A stretch of DNA of 8,677 nt from NCBI GenBank assembly GCA_016866635.1, contig VGLT01000034.1:1-8677 (forward strand), read 5' to 3'. This DNA comes from Candidatus Uhrbacteria bacterium. Lineage in GTDB: Bacteria; Patescibacteriota; Patescibacteriia; 2-12-FULL-60-25. Position numbers and translations under genes: made by a program. Under the pieces are notes generated by a model, which made no database searches, was not told the DNA's origin, and saw only the letters and a list, made by a program, of their open reading frames with translations. The first letter of the stretch is position 1. Every line of letters starts with the position of its first letter. This document shows, in pieces, positions 1-5,704 of this stretch.

Positions 1-292
1 AAATGGTTGTAAAAATAATTTGTCCCATCCCTGTCAATAACGCGATCTTTCCGACCTCCTTAATCACCGTCGGACTCAGACTAATCCCGACAACAAATAA
101 GAGAGCGGTGATCCCTAACTGTGAAAAGACCTCAATCATTTCTTTCCCGTGGATGATTTGGAGGGCAGCTGGTCCTGCAAGAATACCGGTAATGATGTGT
201 CCAAGGAGAAGGGGGAGGCGCAGCCATTGCATCAGAAGCGCGATGCCGGTTGCTAGGACCAAAATCAGTGTAATTTCAAAGAACAGACTCAT
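1..292 (-). CDS. Monovalent cation:proton antiporter, CPA2/KefB-type, N-terminal part only
   Basis: Reading the minus strand from the ATG at 292-290 gives 97 codons with no stop before the window edge, so the gene is partial at its 3' end. The protein begins MSLFFEITLILVLATGIALL, a first membrane helix, followed by a segment with RLPLLLGHIITGILAGP (about residues 25-41) and then QLGITALLFVVGISLSP. In CPA2 sodium/proton and KefB/KefC-type potassium/proton exchangers the N-terminus has this order: helix, P-x-x-x-G-x-x-x-x-G-x-x-x-GP loop, then a helix starting LG..LL.F..G. These are inner-membrane proteins that exchange Na+ or K+ for protons. The ion cannot be told from this fragment, nor whether a TrkA-N regulatory domain follows. 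The start is supported by an extended -10 box 12 nt upstream. No Shine-Dalgarno site is seen. Family call is firm; subtype is open. Confidence 0.85.
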   Translation of the reverse strand, partial: MSLFFEITLILVLATGIALLMQWLRLPLLLGHIITGILAGPAALQIIHGKEMIEVFSQLGITALLFVVGISLSPTVIKEVGKIALLTGMGQIIFTTI

Positions 293-304
293 AAGAATGG
301 ATCA

Positions 305-313
305 AGTATACCA
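305..313 (-). promoter_or_regulatory. Extended -10 promoter of the antiporter gene
   Basis: On the minus strand the sequence reads TGGTATACT, an extended -10 element (TG-N-TATACT, 5 of 6 matches to TATAAT). It ends 12 nt before the ATG at 292. A weak -35 match, ATGACG, lies at 336-331 but is 20 nt away, so the extended -10 probably carries most of the activity. The predicted leader is only about 5-7 nt. This is a prediction from sequence alone. Confidence 0.55.
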
Positions 314-390
314 TGAATCATGGATCGTAGCGTCATATATCTTGGTGAAAACAGTACAGTGATCTTCTGGTGCAAGACGGTGGAATACGG

Positions 391-396
391 TATATT
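391..396 (+). promoter_or_regulatory. Candidate -10 box for the ferric-reductase-like gene
   Basis: TATATT ends 13 nt before the ATG at 410. No convincing -35 hexamer is found at 16-18 nt upstream, and there is no TG extension. It forms a divergent arrangement with the antiporter promoter at 305-313. The position supports starting the gene at 410 or 413 rather than at the in-frame upstream ATG at 320, which would lie outside this transcript. Confidence 0.35.
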
Positions 397-409
397 TCTT
401 TTGCGTTAT

Positions 410-1189
410 ATGATGGAGACTCCGTCTAAAGATCGATCAACCCCACCCGTCTCTCCGGGGATCAACTGGAAATACGAATTTCAGCAATACGGCACAGCCT
501 TTCTCACGGGGCTTTTTGTATTCATCCTCCTCTCCGTGTATCTGTACTTCCGCCGTGGGTATTACGATCTCTACATCGTCAACAAAATCTTTGCCGGCAC
601 TTCGGCGATTCTTCTTGGGTTGATTTTGCTCATTGGTCCCGGGAGTCGCGCTTTTCATCGTCTTGGATTTCTCGTGCAGTATAGAAAAGAGTTGGGGGTT
701 TTTGCGGCACTTCTCGCGTTTGCCCATGGACTCTCTTCCTATTTTTTTCTTCCCACACATTTTTCTCAGACGTATTTTTGGGGCTCGGGTTTTTTGACGT
801 TTGTGTTTGGGTTGGGGGGTGCGATTGGGCTTTTATTTTTACTCAGTATTTCTCACCGTATCGCCCAACGTCTTTTTGGCCCTCCGCGTTGGTGGAAGAT
901 GCACTATTGGGGACTGCGTATCGTGTTTCTCCTTACCCTACTTCATGTCGGTATCATGAAATATCGTTCATGGATTTCTTGGTATCAAAAAGGAGGTAGC
1001 AAAGAGCTTGTGCATCCCGAGTGGCCAGGAGCAGGGCTCTTGGTAGGATGGTTTCTTGCGATCGTTCTTCTCATACGGGTTGTGGACGTTGTCTTACCAA
1101 AGGCACGACGAGTTGCAGAAGTAGGTGGGATCATCTTACTGATTGCAGTTTACCTCTTTACCTTTTGGTGGGGAGGAAGGTTTATCTAA
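410..1189 (+). CDS. Ferric reductase-like transmembrane protein (MsrQ/YedZ-like haem-binding domain)
   Basis: This encodes a 259-residue integral membrane protein. After a polar N-terminal stretch of about 25 residues come roughly seven hydrophobic segments (near 31-48, 58-76, 95-113, 128-147, 168-184, 212-230, 240-256). The core resembles the ferric-reductase-like domain of MsrQ/YedZ: RKELGVFAALLAFAHG (His106), SISHR (His149), RWWKMHYWGLR (His165) and LLHVGIMKY (His179). In that family such His residues on neighbouring helices ligate b-type haem, which passes electrons across the membrane. No FAD/NAD-binding domain follows, as expected for the MsrQ type. No MsrP-like molybdopterin partner lies in the window, so the electron acceptor is unknown. 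Starts at 410 and 413 (Met-Met) are both possible. An in-frame ATG at 320 would add 30 residues that look non-coding and run through the promoter. The next gene starts 15 nt downstream, so the two are probably co-transcribed. Confidence 0.78.
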   Translation: MMETPSKDRSTPPVSPGINWKYEFQQYGTAFLTGLFVFILLSVYLYFRRGYYDLYIVNKIFAGTSAILLGLILLIGPGSRAFHRLGFLVQYRKELGVFAALLAFAHGLSSYFFLPTHFSQTYFWGSGFLTFVFGLGGAIGLLFLLSISHRIAQRLFGPPRWWKMHYWGLRIVFLLTLLHVGIMKYRSWISWYQKGGSKELVHPEWPGAGLLVGWFLAIVLLIRVVDVVLPKARRVAEVGGIILLIAVYLFTFWWGGRFI

Positions 1190-1204
1190 GTCATTTTTTC
1201 GCGT

Positions 1205-1699
1205 ATGTATCTCCTCGCGATTACGTTAGGTCTGTGTGTCATCTATGTGATTTTGTTTTATCTGTTTCCATACTTTTTTGAAAACAAAACAGCTCATTTC
1301 ACTAAAGCATCCATCTCTTCTCTCACACTCATTTGTGTCATATACGTAATCACGTATTGTGCTATTCTTTTCATTCCAGATCTCGAGTGGAGAAATCGTT
1401 TCTTGCATAGCTTGGGCGGGGGATATATGGCTTACATGGTGTGCTTCATTGCCGCAAAAGATAGCCGAGTCTCCATCAGCAAATTTTCATTTTTTGTTTT
1501 TAGTGTCCTGATCGTGACGGGACTCGGAGTTGCTAATGAAATCATTGAATTCATCGGCCAAAATTATTTCCATTACCTATTTGCCCCTCACATCAATGAC
1601 ACCTGGCTCGATCTCATAAGCAACACGGTCGGCATAGCTGTCGGGAGCGCGTGCTTTGTGCCTTTTGCCAACTTTCGCAAAAACCAGCGTGAAACATAA
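1205..1699 (+). CDS. VanZ/DUF2238-like small membrane protein
   Basis: The product is a 164-residue membrane protein with about five hydrophobic segments (near 3-24, 37-57, 70-84, 94-112, 134-152). Conserved-looking polar residues sit at the helix borders: W62 and H68 in a loop ending RFLHSLGGGY, then NEIIEF (E112, E115), then NDTWLDLISNTVGIAVG (D132, D136, N140, G143). The order His, Glu, then D..D...NT.G..G is the signature I associate with VanZ-like and DUF2238/YjdF membrane proteins, whose biochemical role is poorly defined. It lies 15 nt after the ferric-reductase-like gene with no promoter between, so it is likely the second gene of that transcript. No Shine-Dalgarno site precedes the ATG. 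A 15-nt stretch of its 3' end is repeated before the methyltransferase gene (see repeats). The family call rests on motif layout. Confidence 0.6.
   Translation: MYLLAITLGLCVIYVILFYLFPYFFENKTAHFTKASISSLTLICVIYVITYCAILFIPDLEWRNRFLHSLGGGYMAYMVCFIAAKDSRVSISKFSFFVFSVLIVTGLGVANEIIEFIGQNYFHYLFAPHINDTWLDLISNTVGIAVGSACFVPFANFRKNQRET
1647..1661 (+). repeat. 15-nt direct repeat, copy 1 (inside the VanZ-like gene)
   Basis: GCGCGTGCTTTGTGC occurs here, where its frame encodes the tail of SACFV, and exactly again at 2656-2670 in the gap before the methyltransferase gene. An exact 15-nt match within 8.7 kb is mildly unexpected by chance. Confidence 0.6.
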
Positions 1700-1733
1700 C
1701 GTTACGTTAAATCTCCCTTCCTCGACGGCAATC

Positions 1734-1742
1734 TGTTAAGAT
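1734..1742 (+). promoter_or_regulatory. Extended -10 promoter of the DUF368/popT gene
   Basis: TGTTAAGAT fits an extended -10 element (TG-N-TAAGAT, 4 of 6 matches to TATAAT). The hexamer overlaps the first in-frame ATG at 1741 and ends 7 nt before the next in-frame ATG at 1750. If real, transcription would start at or next to 1750 and give a leaderless mRNA beginning with that ATG. No -35 box is recognisable. Confidence 0.4.
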
Positions 1743-1749
1743 GCATTTT

Positions 1750-2637
1750 ATGCAAAAAACACATCTGTTGCGCTCGTTACGGCTCTATATCACCGGATTT
1801 TGCATGGGAATGGCCGATCTTATTCCCGGTGTTTCGGGCGGAACGATCGCTTTTGTTTCCGGAATTTACGAAGATCTGCTCTCCAGCATCAATGTAGCAA
1901 CCGGCCAAGCGCTTCGACTTCTGCTTCGTGGCAACATTTTGTCCGCATTCAGAGCCATTCCTTTTTCGTTTTTCATCCCTTTGGGTCTTGGGATTGGGTC
2001 TGCTATTTTTGGTCTCGCGCACGCTCTCTCGTGGCTCCTGGAACATCACCCTCAACCTGTCTGGGGCTTCTTTTTTGGTCTCGTACTCGCATCTACCGTG
2101 ATTGTCATCAAACGTGTCGCCCGATGGCAGGCGCGATATATCTTTGCCTTTCTCCTTTCCACGGTTGGTGCCTTTCTTTTGGTTGGACTTTCTCCCGTTG
2201 AAACGCCGGTTACCTGGTGGATGATTTTTTTGAGCGGCATGATTGCGATTTGTGCGATGATCCTCCCGGGAATTTCTGGCTCGTTTATTTTGCTCCTCCT
2301 TGGGAAATATCGTCAGATGCTTGCGGCGGTCGTGGAAAAAGATTTTTTGACGCTCATTATTTTCTTTGCGGGCTGTATCATCGGCATCTCCTTTTTTTCT
2401 CGGTTCCTTAGTTGGCTCTTTAAACATTACCATGACATCTCCGTTGCCATCCTTGCCGGAGTCATGCTGGGATCGGTGCGAAAAATTTGGCCGTGGCAAA
2501 TCCAAAACCAACTTGCCTTGCCCAACCAGGCAAATGGAACAACGGCCCTGGTCATCCTCTGTATCCTGGCAGGATGTGCGCTGGTTCTTTGGCTAGATCG
2601 TTTCAAATTTATCAAAGAGCACACGACGGGACGATAG
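1750..2637 (+). CDS. popT: DUF368 family protein, undecaprenyl-phosphate translocase (PopT-like)
   Basis: The product is a 295-residue polytopic membrane protein. Two copies of the family hallmark are present, GMADLIPGVSGGT at 20-32 and ILPGISGS at 171-178, one in each half, as expected for a DUF368 protein built of two related halves. Members of DUF368 have been shown in other bacteria to return undecaprenyl phosphate, the lipid carrier of peptidoglycan and other wall polymers, from the outer to the inner face of the membrane. The full length is near the family's usual size, and about eight hydrophobic stretches span the protein, ending in a basic tail (DRFKFIKEHTTGR). The start is set at 1750 because the upstream in-frame ATG at 1741 is covered by the -10 box; using 1741 would add three residues (MHF). 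The gene stands alone between two gaps. Family assignment is strong; the function is inherited from the family. Confidence 0.88.
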   Translation: MQKTHLLRSLRLYITGFCMGMADLIPGVSGGTIAFVSGIYEDLLSSINVATGQALRLLLRGNILSAFRAIPFSFFIPLGLGIGSAIFGLAHALSWLLEHHPQPVWGFFFGLVLASTVIVIKRVARWQARYIFAFLLSTVGAFLLVGLSPVETPVTWWMIFLSGMIAICAMILPGISGSFILLLLGKYRQMLAAVVEKDFLTLIIFFAGCIIGISFFSRFLSWLFKHYHDISVAILAGVMLGSVRKIWPWQIQNQLALPNQANGTTALVILCILAGCALVLWLDRFKFIKEHTTGR

Positions 2638-2645
2638 ACATCGTG

Positions 2646-2676
2646 TTGATCGCAGGCGCGTGCTTTGTGCTATAGA
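2646..2676 (+). promoter_or_regulatory. Promoter of the five-gene operon
   Basis: A TTGATC -35-like box (2646-2651, first four bases TTGA) is followed after 19 nt by TATAGA (2671-2676). A TG-N extension (TGC, 2668-2670) immediately precedes the -10. The spacer is long, but the extended -10 may compensate. Predicted transcription start is near 2683, just inside the Shine-Dalgarno region. Confidence 0.5.
2656..2670 (+). repeat. 15-nt direct repeat, copy 2 (methyltransferase promoter spacer)
   Basis: This is an exact copy of GCGCGTGCTTTGTGC from 1647-1661. In one frame the surrounding bases (2644-2676) would read VLIAGACFVL followed by a stop. This resembles the IAVGSACFVPF of the VanZ-like protein, so it may be a gene-tail relic, or coincidence. 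It sits between the candidate -35 and -10 boxes of the methyltransferase promoter. Confidence 0.55.
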
Positions 2677-2678
2677 TT

Positions 2679-2689
2679 AGGAGAAGGAG
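2679..2689 (+). promoter_or_regulatory. Strong double Shine-Dalgarno site
   Basis: AGGAG (2679-2683, 9 nt before the ATG) and AAGGAG (2684-2689, 3 nt before it) lie in tandem ahead of the ATG at 2693. It is the only clear Shine-Dalgarno site in the window and marks the entry point of the five-gene cluster. If transcription starts near 2683, the first copy may be partly outside the mRNA. Confidence 0.7.
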
Positions 2690-2692
2690 ACT

Positions 2693-3319
2693 ATGAAAAA
2701 TAGAAAAGAAAATTACGCACGGTTTTACTCTGGTTCTCAGGAACTCTCTTACGGAAAACCCGCGAGGATCGTTGAATTGATCCCACAATATTTGCATGCG
2801 GGGACCGTCCTGGATTTAGGGGCTGGCGATGGAAGGCATGCGCTATTTTTGGCAGCCAGGGGATTTACCGTAACGGCCTTAGACACCTCGGATGTTGCGT
2901 TGGATAAGTTGCAACGGCTGGCAAAAGAAAAAAGTCTTGCCGTGACAACCGAAACAATGGATGTGACGAAGTGGAAATTTGATCAGGAGTACGATGCCAT
3001 CATCGCCACGGTCATATTACAGCACCTATCAACCAAAGATGCTCTGCGCATCTTAGAAGAGATGAAACAGCACACGCGAGCTGAGGGGGTGCATGCGCTT
3101 TCCGTGTTCACCAACCACGGTGATCGATATCTGATGGATCGCGAAGAAGACCCGGAAGCGTTTTATCCAAAAAATGGATGGCTAAAAGAATATTATCAGG
3201 ATTGGGAGATCTTAGATTATGCTGAGTCAAAGGTGCCATTGCTTGGCAAAACACGCCCTGACGGGAGTCCGATGATGAATGTGACAGCAAGAATGTTGGC
3301 GAGAAAGCCAAAACTGTAG
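2693..3319 (+). CDS. TehB-like class I SAM-dependent methyltransferase
   Basis: The product is a 208-residue soluble protein with a Rossmann-type SAM-binding core. Motif I is VLDLGAGDGRH at 39-49, the acidic end of the second strand is Asp64 in VTALDTS, and a downstream EYDAIIATVILQHL segment fits motif IV. The C-terminal part, WLKEYYQDWEILDYAES and then ARMLARK, matches the ending typical of TehB (LK.YY..W....Y, then ATMLA.K). TehB transfers a methyl group from S-adenosylmethionine and was linked to tellurite resistance in E. coli; the natural substrate in most bacteria is unknown, and no TehA-like transporter lies here. It is about as long as TehB itself. It is the first gene of the operon, with a promoter and the window's only strong Shine-Dalgarno site. 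The next gene starts 8 nt after its stop. Confidence 0.82.
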   Translation: MKNRKENYARFYSGSQELSYGKPARIVELIPQYLHAGTVLDLGAGDGRHALFLAARGFTVTALDTSDVALDKLQRLAKEKSLAVTTETMDVTKWKFDQEYDAIIATVILQHLSTKDALRILEEMKQHTRAEGVHALSVFTNHGDRYLMDREEDPEAFYPKNGWLKEYYQDWEILDYAESKVPLLGKTRPDGSPMMNVTARMLARKPKL

Positions 3320-3327
3320 ATTAAATT

Positions 3328-4068
3328 ATGTACCAACCAAAAACATTGGCTCACGGAAATTTTTCGCCTGAAGACATTACGGTCACCGTCAGTCCCTCCA
3401 ATCGAAAAATTGATCCAAACACCGAAAGTAAGATCGATATTTTCTGGGAAGAAAAGGTCAAAAAAGCGAAAGCGAACGACCAGCTTCTGTATAATGGTCT
3501 GTCATATCGTTTGAATGCATTTGCCGAAAAGGACGGAAAACTATCACTCGATTTTGGCATTTTTGATTTCAAAACGCGCGAATGTCTCCCAGAGGTTCCT
3601 GGGTATGAAGAGTTGGGCGAGGATTATTTCCGGAAAGGGTGCTTTACTTCAGCTACGGTCAAAACATCCGATGACAAGTATCTGCTCGTCGAGCTGACCG
3701 GAAAATCCATGAACAGAAACCAGGTCGATTTTCTCGGTGGGATTATGGAGACAGAGCCGCCCATCAAGAATGGACAGGATATTTTTGTATCGCTATATCA
3801 AGAACTCGAAGAAGAGGCGTTTATTCATCGTGGAGATATTCAAGAAGCAAAACTCAAACTCCTCTTTTTGAATTCTCGAACGAACGCCTGTTTTTATTTT
3901 GAAGTGGCGTTGGCTCTCTCATCGAAAGATTTGCAAAAGAGGTTTGACCAGCAGACAAAAGAAGTCGACATTCGTTCGTTAAAGATCTATTCTTGGGAAG
4001 ATTATATTCCGCAATTGAAACAATTGAATGAAAATAAGAAATTTATTGCGGAGTCGATATCGAAATGA
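3328..4068 (+). CDS. Nudix-domain protein resembling NUDT22
   Basis: The product is a 246-residue soluble protein. The likely Nudix region is VDFLGGIMETE (133-143) followed by LYQELEEEAFI (156-166), a degenerate form of the box GX5EX7REUXEEXGU with Arg replaced by Gln158 and Gly by Phe165; the Glu residues expected to bind Mg2+ (159, 162, 163) are kept. The regions around it look like human NUDT22, a UDP-glucose/UDP-galactose hydrolase: VSPSNRKIDP (21-30) against its LSPAH-RRPLP, a Trp40 then LLYNGLSYRL (53-62) against LF-APKFRLH, GIFDFKTRE (77-85) against GLTSYRDF, and LNSRTNACFYFEVAL against the NETSAGRASAEFYV region. NUDT22 also has Gln in place of the Arg. This comparison is from memory. 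A related role on a nucleotide sugar is inference. There is no Shine-Dalgarno site; the start lies 8 nt after the preceding stop. Stop is TGA. Confidence 0.68.
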   Translation: MYQPKTLAHGNFSPEDITVTVSPSNRKIDPNTESKIDIFWEEKVKKAKANDQLLYNGLSYRLNAFAEKDGKLSLDFGIFDFKTRECLPEVPGYEELGEDYFRKGCFTSATVKTSDDKYLLVELTGKSMNRNQVDFLGGIMETEPPIKNGQDIFVSLYQELEEEAFIHRGDIQEAKLKLLFLNSRTNACFYFEVALALSSKDLQKRFDQQTKEVDIRSLKIYSWEDYIPQLKQLNENKKFIAESISK

Positions 4069-4074
4069 TCGCCT

Positions 4075-4269
4075 ATGGACCATACCGTTCGAAAAAATAT
4101 CTATCCGGGGCTCGCCGTCGTGATTCAGGAAAAACAGGATCAGGGCACGGGACGATCGACTCGGGGAATCGTGAAGGACATTTTGACGAGCATTCCCGTC
4201 CATCCTAATGGAATAAAGGTACGACTTGAAACCGGGGAGGTGGGGAGAGTACAGTATATTGAATTATGA
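4075..4269 (+). CDS. ywbE: YwbE family protein (DUF2196)
   Basis: The 64-residue product matches the small conserved YwbE family over its whole length: RKNIYPGLAVVIQEKQDQ (6-23), then GRSTRGIVKDILT (26-38), HPNGIKVRLETGEVGRVQYI (43-62). The family is typically 60-70 residues, all-beta in appearance, and widespread in bacteria; its function has not been established to my knowledge. The pattern RGIVKDILT..P.HP.GIKVRLE.G.VGRVQ is very characteristic, so the family call is firm. The gene begins 6 nt after the Nudix stop and its TGA stop overlaps the next start (ATGA), which suggests translational coupling to the dehydrogenase. No Shine-Dalgarno site is seen. Confidence 0.88.
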   Translation: MDHTVRKNIYPGLAVVIQEKQDQGTGRSTRGIVKDILTSIPVHPNGIKVRLETGEVGRVQYIEL

Positions 4270-4940
4270 AAACCGTTCTTATTACGGGCGTAGGAAAGGG
4301 GATCGGGCGGGCGTTGGCAGAAACGTGTTTAGCAAAAGAACATTTTGTCATTGGCACGTACCAATCGACTCTCCCAAAGATCCAACACGAACGATTTGTC
4401 GCTGTGCGTTTAGATCTCTCTGATCCAGACAGCATCGTGGCGTGCGAAAAATCTGTTCGTGAAATCGGATATCCCATCGATATTCATATCAATAACGCCG
4501 GTATTCTTTTGGATGGAGACGAGACGCGCGTGGATCCCAAAAAATTGCGAGCAACGCTTGAGGTAAATGTTATTGGCACCATTGATTTTACAGAGCGTAT
4601 CATTCCATTGATCAACACAGGGGGGCATATTGTAAACATTTCTTCATCCGCAGGCTCACTTGCTCTGTCGCAAAAAATGAAAAGCCATTATCCGCACCAC
4701 TATCCGGCATACAAAATTTCTAAAACCGCACTCAACATGTACACCGTGACACTGGCAGAGGAATTGAAGAAGAGCTCGATCACTGTTTCCTCCGTGAATC
4801 CTGGGTGGGTTAAAACAGATATGGGTGGACCAGAGGGAGAGTACACTCCAGCCCAAGCCGCAGAGCGCATATATAAACTCGCGATCAAACCACCCAAGAC
4901 CGGAAATTTTTGGTTTGGAAATAAGAAATTGCCTTGGTAG
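4266..4940 (+). CDS. Short-chain dehydrogenase/reductase (SDR), NAD(P)-dependent
   Basis: The 224-residue protein is a classical SDR. It has the dinucleotide loop TGVGKGIG (7-14), a DLSD segment at 50-53, NNAG (76-79), the catalytic Asn101 in VNVIGT, Ser in NISSSAG (124-130), YPAYKISK with Tyr149 and Lys153, and PGWVKTDMGG after the active site. All four catalytic positions (Asn, Ser, Tyr, Lys) are present, so it should be active. The PGWV.TDMGG ending resembles carbonyl-reductase-like and CsgA-like SDRs that reduce small carbonyl compounds; the substrate cannot be read from sequence. No Arg or Asp clearly fixes NADP versus NAD preference. The start overlaps the ywbE stop by 4 nt; the next gene follows after 9 nt. 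Confidence 0.9.
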   Translation: MKTVLITGVGKGIGRALAETCLAKEHFVIGTYQSTLPKIQHERFVAVRLDLSDPDSIVACEKSVREIGYPIDIHINNAGILLDGDETRVDPKKLRATLEVNVIGTIDFTERIIPLINTGGHIVNISSSAGSLALSQKMKSHYPHHYPAYKISKTALNMYTVTLAEELKKSSITVSSVNPGWVKTDMGGPEGEYTPAQAAERIYKLAIKPPKTGNFWFGNKKLPW

Positions 4941-4949
4941 ATTCTTCAT

Positions 4950-5576
4950 ATGAAACATCCAAAATCCCACCCGCTCTCACACCTTCCTTCGTGTCTTGAT
5001 TTGGAAAAGTTATTGATGGAGCGTATCGAGCATCCGGAGCGGGCAAAAAAGATTGATGCAACGATTCATAAACTCTTTGAACAAGAGCGCACCATTTTTG
5101 TGCTGGATATGTCTGGGTTTTCACGCATTGTTCAGCGTCATGGGATTTTGCACTATCTCGCGATGATTCATCGCATGAGACGAGTCGTGGCTCCGGTGAT
5201 TGAGCGATACAAAGGCGCGGTCGTGAAGTTTGAAGCCGACAATTGTTTTGCTGTTTTTCCTCATCCAGAAGGCGCGGTGGCGGCGGCGCTCGACATCCAT
5301 CATGATCTGGAAATCGCCAATCTCATGACGCCGGACGAGAGCGATATACACGTTTCGATCGGTATTGGTCATGGCAAGATTTTGCTCGCTTGTGATGATT
5401 TGTATGGCGATGAACTTAATCTCGCGTCTAAGCTAGGGGAGGATGTGGCGGAAAAAAATGAAATTTTATTGACGGCATCCGCTCGTAAAAAAATAAAGAA
5501 ATCCAGCCAATCATTTAGCGAGTTCCCTTTGACAATAAGCGGTGTCACGATGAAGATGTATAAAGTTCGTGCGTAA
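4950..5576 (+). CDS. Class III adenylate/guanylate cyclase homologue with Arg-to-Lys change
   Basis: The 208-residue protein has a polar N-terminal helix region (about 1-47) and then a class III nucleotidyl cyclase domain. Visible parts are FVLDMSGFSRIV with metal Asp53, AVVKFEADNCFAVF with base-selecting Lys93 and second metal Asp97 (the usual GD is AD), IHVSIGIGHGKI (133-144), and CDDLYGDELNLASKLGED (148-165). There Asp150 is at the adenine-selecting position and Asn157 is one transition-state residue, but the catalytic Arg of N-x-x-x-R is Lys161. Both metal Asp and the ATP-type Lys/Asp pair argue for ATP as ligand; the Lys suggests weak or altered catalysis, or a binding role. No membrane segment or known sensor domain is attached. 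It is the last gene of the operon, 9 nt after the dehydrogenase. Known cyclases make cAMP or cGMP; activity here is not certain. Confidence 0.82.
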   Translation: MKHPKSHPLSHLPSCLDLEKLLMERIEHPERAKKIDATIHKLFEQERTIFVLDMSGFSRIVQRHGILHYLAMIHRMRRVVAPVIERYKGAVVKFEADNCFAVFPHPEGAVAAALDIHHDLEIANLMTPDESDIHVSIGIGHGKILLACDDLYGDELNLASKLGEDVAEKNEILLTASARKKIKKSSQSFSEFPLTISGVTMKMYKVRA

Positions 5577-5704
5577 CATTTTTGCAGTACGCATCGGTGT
5601 CAGGTCTAAACCAGGTTTTTTAGGGGGGGCGAGTCAACGAATACTTACGCAAAGAACAAAAGGTGATTGTGCATCTAGTGATCCGGCGCTATACTGAGCC
5701 TACT
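5577..5704 (+). other. Intergenic region with possible transposon-end relic and promoter
   Basis: No gene is visible in these 128 nt. They hold the block GGTGTCAGGTCTAAACC starting at 5596, a T6 run (5616-5621), a G7 run (5623-5629) and, at the right end, a good promoter. A short stem AAAC-CAG-GTTT followed by T residues (5608-5621) could act as a weak terminator for the preceding operon, but it has only four pairs and no GC-rich stem. GGTGTCAGGTCT recalls ends of REP-associated (Y1-type) transposons as I remember them; no transposase gene is present. Confidence 0.4.
5667..5695 (+). promoter_or_regulatory. Promoter of the Ig-repeat surface protein
   Basis: TTGTGC (5667-5672) and TATACT (5690-5695, 5 of 6 consensus) are separated by exactly 17 nt. 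The -10 box ends 9 nt before the ATG at 5705, so the predicted transcription start is about 2-4 nt upstream of that ATG. The upstream in-frame ATG at 5663 lies before the -35 box and cannot be used from this promoter. Confidence 0.65.

Noticed and set aside
3..362. Plus-strand open frame of 119 codons at the left edge
   Set aside because: It is antisense to the antiporter N-terminus, which reads as a well-formed membrane protein on the minus strand; the plus-strand frame has no family resemblance.
320..409. Upstream ATG at 320 as start of the ferric-reductase-like protein
   Set aside because: The added 30 residues look random, have no ribosome-binding site, and cross a candidate -10 box placed 13 nt before the ATG at 410.
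1777..2511. Minus-strand open frame of 244 codons opposite popT
   Set aside because: It is rich in Arg, Lys and Asn with low complexity, as expected for the antisense of a hydrophobic protein, and the plus strand carries conserved DUF368 motifs.
2693..3319. Tellurite-resistance function for the TehB-like methyltransferase
   Set aside because: The family resemblance is good, but no TehA or other tellurite genes are present and TehB-like enzymes have varied roles, so only the methyltransferase call is made.
5601..5625. Intrinsic terminator after the cyclase gene
   Set aside because: Only a 4-bp AAAC/GTTT stem or a 5-bp AT-rich stem can be drawn before the T run; too weak to call.
5663..5704. 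Upstream ATG at 5663 as start of the Ig-repeat protein
   Set aside because: It lies before the -35/-10 boxes and would put 14 polar residues ahead of a clean signal peptide that begins at 5705.
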